From: Hesseltinella vesiculosa
Taxonomy: Eukaryota > Mucoromycota > Mucoromycetes > Mucorales > Cunninghamellaceae
Assembly (NCBI GenBank): GCA_002104935.1
Contig: MCGT01000004.1
Location: 186,001-250,000 of the forward strand
Direction: 5' to 3'
Length of the DNA stretch: 64,000 nt
Below, in pieces: positions 62,203 to 64,000 of this stretch. The notes below the pieces were generated by a model. That model saw only the letters and a list, made by a program, of their open reading frames with translations, ran no database searches and was not told the DNA's origin. Position numbers and translations under genes: made by a program. Every line of letters begins with the position of its first letter. The stretch's first letter is position 1.

Positions 62203-64000
62203 TTACACTTGCTGTAAATGATCGTAAAAAGCAACAACTCTTCGGTTAGCAGTGACTTTGATGGGGTTGAAATTCAAGATTTGCAGAGTTTCCAAAGAAG
62301 TTGCTCGAGACAAGGCCACGTAGGCCATACCATCTTCAAACGATTCTCCTAGATCTACACGCACACGCTCCAACGTTTGGCCCTGGCTTTTGTGAATAGA
62401 CATAGCCCATGCTAACATCAAGGGCACTTGGGTTCTGGAAGCAATGACCTCGCCACCTAACACACACACACACAGAGACAGACAGAGAGAGAGAGAGAGA
62501 GAGAGGATAAGACAATGGTCACTTTCTTTTTTTTTTTTTTGCTGGGCGGTATACCTGGGAGCTCAATGGACCAGCTGTCCATTTCAATGGCGATTTCACG
62601 ACCATTGGTGAATTCAACAATGGGTAGCTTGAGATCTAGAATGGTATTGATGTCGTCTTCCGTGGTATCTTCGCCAGACATTCTGTTGCGGTTCTGCATG
62701 AGGCACTGACGGATTGCCTTTTTGGTGGTGAATCGACCTGAGCCAGCAAAGCCAGCAACCACACCCAGAGAGCCATTGACGAGGCTGGAGTCAAGGTTCT
62801 TTAGCAACATGACTTGGGCTCCAGGTTTCAAACGCAGTTGCTTGGGCGCAATGCACGATTCCACCTTTTTGGAATCACCAGTATCACGGGCTGCGAATTC
62901 TCGTGCGTCACCGTTCAAAGCATTCAGTCGGCTGATGTTGGAAGTCTCAACGTCTCTTCGAAGCGGGTACCTAATTGAAAAAAAAACGAGAGTCAGCAAG
63001 TTCTTCTCCTTGTTATTTGTTCTCTGATGCTTATTACAGTTCAGCAGCTTGGATCTTTGATTCTGGCAGGGGTCGTGATAAGGATCGGAACAATTCAATC
63101 GAGGCTGGTGTCAGCCGGCCAGTGCGCATTTCATTCAAAATGTCAACAAAGCCTGTAAGTAGATATGGGTAAACAGGGTCAGTCATGTGTGTGTCTTGAG
63201 GAGATGTCTATTTGCACTTGCGTTGATCTTTCTGACGGAAAACGTGGGTGAGGACGATTGTTTTTTGAATAACCTTGGACCAGGTGCTAGCTTCGAAAGC
63301 AAATTTGGTCGGCCCATGAGGATTCACAGGCGGCAGTTGGAAAAAATCACCAGTGACGACCAGCTATGAAAAGGTGCGAGGAAGGGGTGGTGAGAGCCTT
63401 GTACAGATTTTCCTAGTCACCCTCTTGCTCTCTTATTGTTCATTACCTGAATGCCACCAAAGGGTTTAACAACGCCTTTCGATCGTTGGCCAGGGTTGTC
63501 GGCACGAATGCTTCGGGCAATGGCTTCCAGCTTATCAAATAATTCACCATCCACCATGGAGACTAAGATAGGCGGTGAGTCTATGTCCTCCACAGCGCAA
63601 CGGACATAGTCTTACTTTCATCGATAATCAGCACACGTGTTCGTTTCCAACGTTGGCAAGCACGCTTGGAATATTTGACTTTCTCGATCAGCTTGTGGAC
63701 CGTTTCCGTACCGAGGCCAATGCCAGAAAAGCTAGCAAAATGAAAATATGCGACATGTTAGGATCGGCGTTCACTTCCTCAACCCATCCTTTTTGTTACC
63801 TATGTAGCGTAGACCCGTTGATGTTGCAGGCAGCAATACCCGTCGAGGCGGTCACAGCCACCGCGTCAGGGCCATACTTGTCCATGAGCGCTTCAATCAA
63901 GGCTCGCATCAGCACGGACTTGCCCGTACCTGTAGAACAAGAGAAAAAAAAATGTCACCAGACTGTCCCTCTACTTCACTTGCCACTGATTGTTACCTGC
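62203..64000 (-). CDS. PIF1: PIF1-type DNA helicase, 5' end cut by window edge
   Basis: Superfamily 1B 5'-3' DNA helicase acting in telomere, mitochondrial or nuclear genome maintenance. The gene enters from the right edge just before Walker A ([15 protein letters not shown], near 63900-63935). Next come [21 protein letters not shown], Walker B-like RVLIIDE followed by [26 protein letters not shown], and then the domain 2 motifs: [33 protein letters not shown], and [18 protein letters not shown]. Ends at the stop at 62203. Intron 62457-62554 contains a CA/GA dinucleotide repeat. The N-terminus and start are outside the window. Confidence 0.95.
62461..62505. repeat. CA/GA dinucleotide repeat in PIF1 intron
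   Basis: acacacacac followed by gagaca and gagagagaga units, wholly inside the intron 62457-62554. Confidence 0.9.

Overview
The window is nuclear DNA of an early-diverging fungus. The best guess is Mucoromycotina (Mucorales-like), at about 0.7 confidence. It carries fungal-type genes (WOPR/Gti1, Cch1, Med16, a Sog2-like protein), almost all broken by many 45-110 nt introns. It also has features expected in early-diverging fungi: a Fanzor-type gene, a well-formed U12-type intron, and decayed mobile-element genes. Introns are often loaded with long A/T or C/G homopolymers, and several use GC instead of GT donors.

Layout: 1-7116 (-) is DNA polymerase epsilon, cut by the left edge. 8709-10144 (+) is a SIRT2/Hst2-type deacetylase. 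10145-12393 is gene-poor with an 18-bp minisatellite. 12394-15741 (+) is a Med16-like Mediator subunit and 15848-17405 (+) a CDK10-like kinase. 17510-18587 (-) is a C2H2 protein, 18843-20633 (-) a WOPR regulator and 21295-24258 (-) a USP5/Ubp14 deubiquitinase. 24481-32026 (+) is the Cch1 calcium channel, which contains the AT-AC intron. 32281-33636 (+) is a mitochondrial NAD-type carrier, 34045-35803 (-) a Sog2-like protein and 36297-37159 (-) a UCH-L3-type hydrolase.

The most interesting part is 37.2-42.2 kb. A multi-exon Fanzor (eukaryotic TnpB relative) lies at 37512-40809 (-). It has a CCHC knuckle at the N-terminus, a long acidic insert, RuvC-like motifs and a C-terminal zinc ribbon. Two apparent frameshifts interrupt it. 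Inverted copies of a short motif lie on both sides, with a large CT microsatellite just upstream.

The second half holds a Kelch-like membrane protein (42202-44034 -), a plastid/bacterial-type dicarboxylate transporter (44529-46660 +), GPI14/PIG-M (46793-48339 -), and a repeat island at 48.6-50.45 kb. That island contains a decayed gene with a GYARKS motif between inverted repeat arms. Then come myotubularin (51184-53347 +), catalase (54326-56302 +), a MAP kinase kinase (57234-58799 +), a PTR2 peptide transporter (58971-61043 -) and a PIF1-type helicase cut by the right edge (62203-64000 -).

Most genes are unrelated housekeeping or signalling genes, each with its own promoter. There is no operon or cluster logic. 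The linked story is the mobile-element layer: the Fanzor locus, the GYARKS pseudogene, a possible second zinc-ribbon remnant near 56.5 kb, and a dispersed repeat family.
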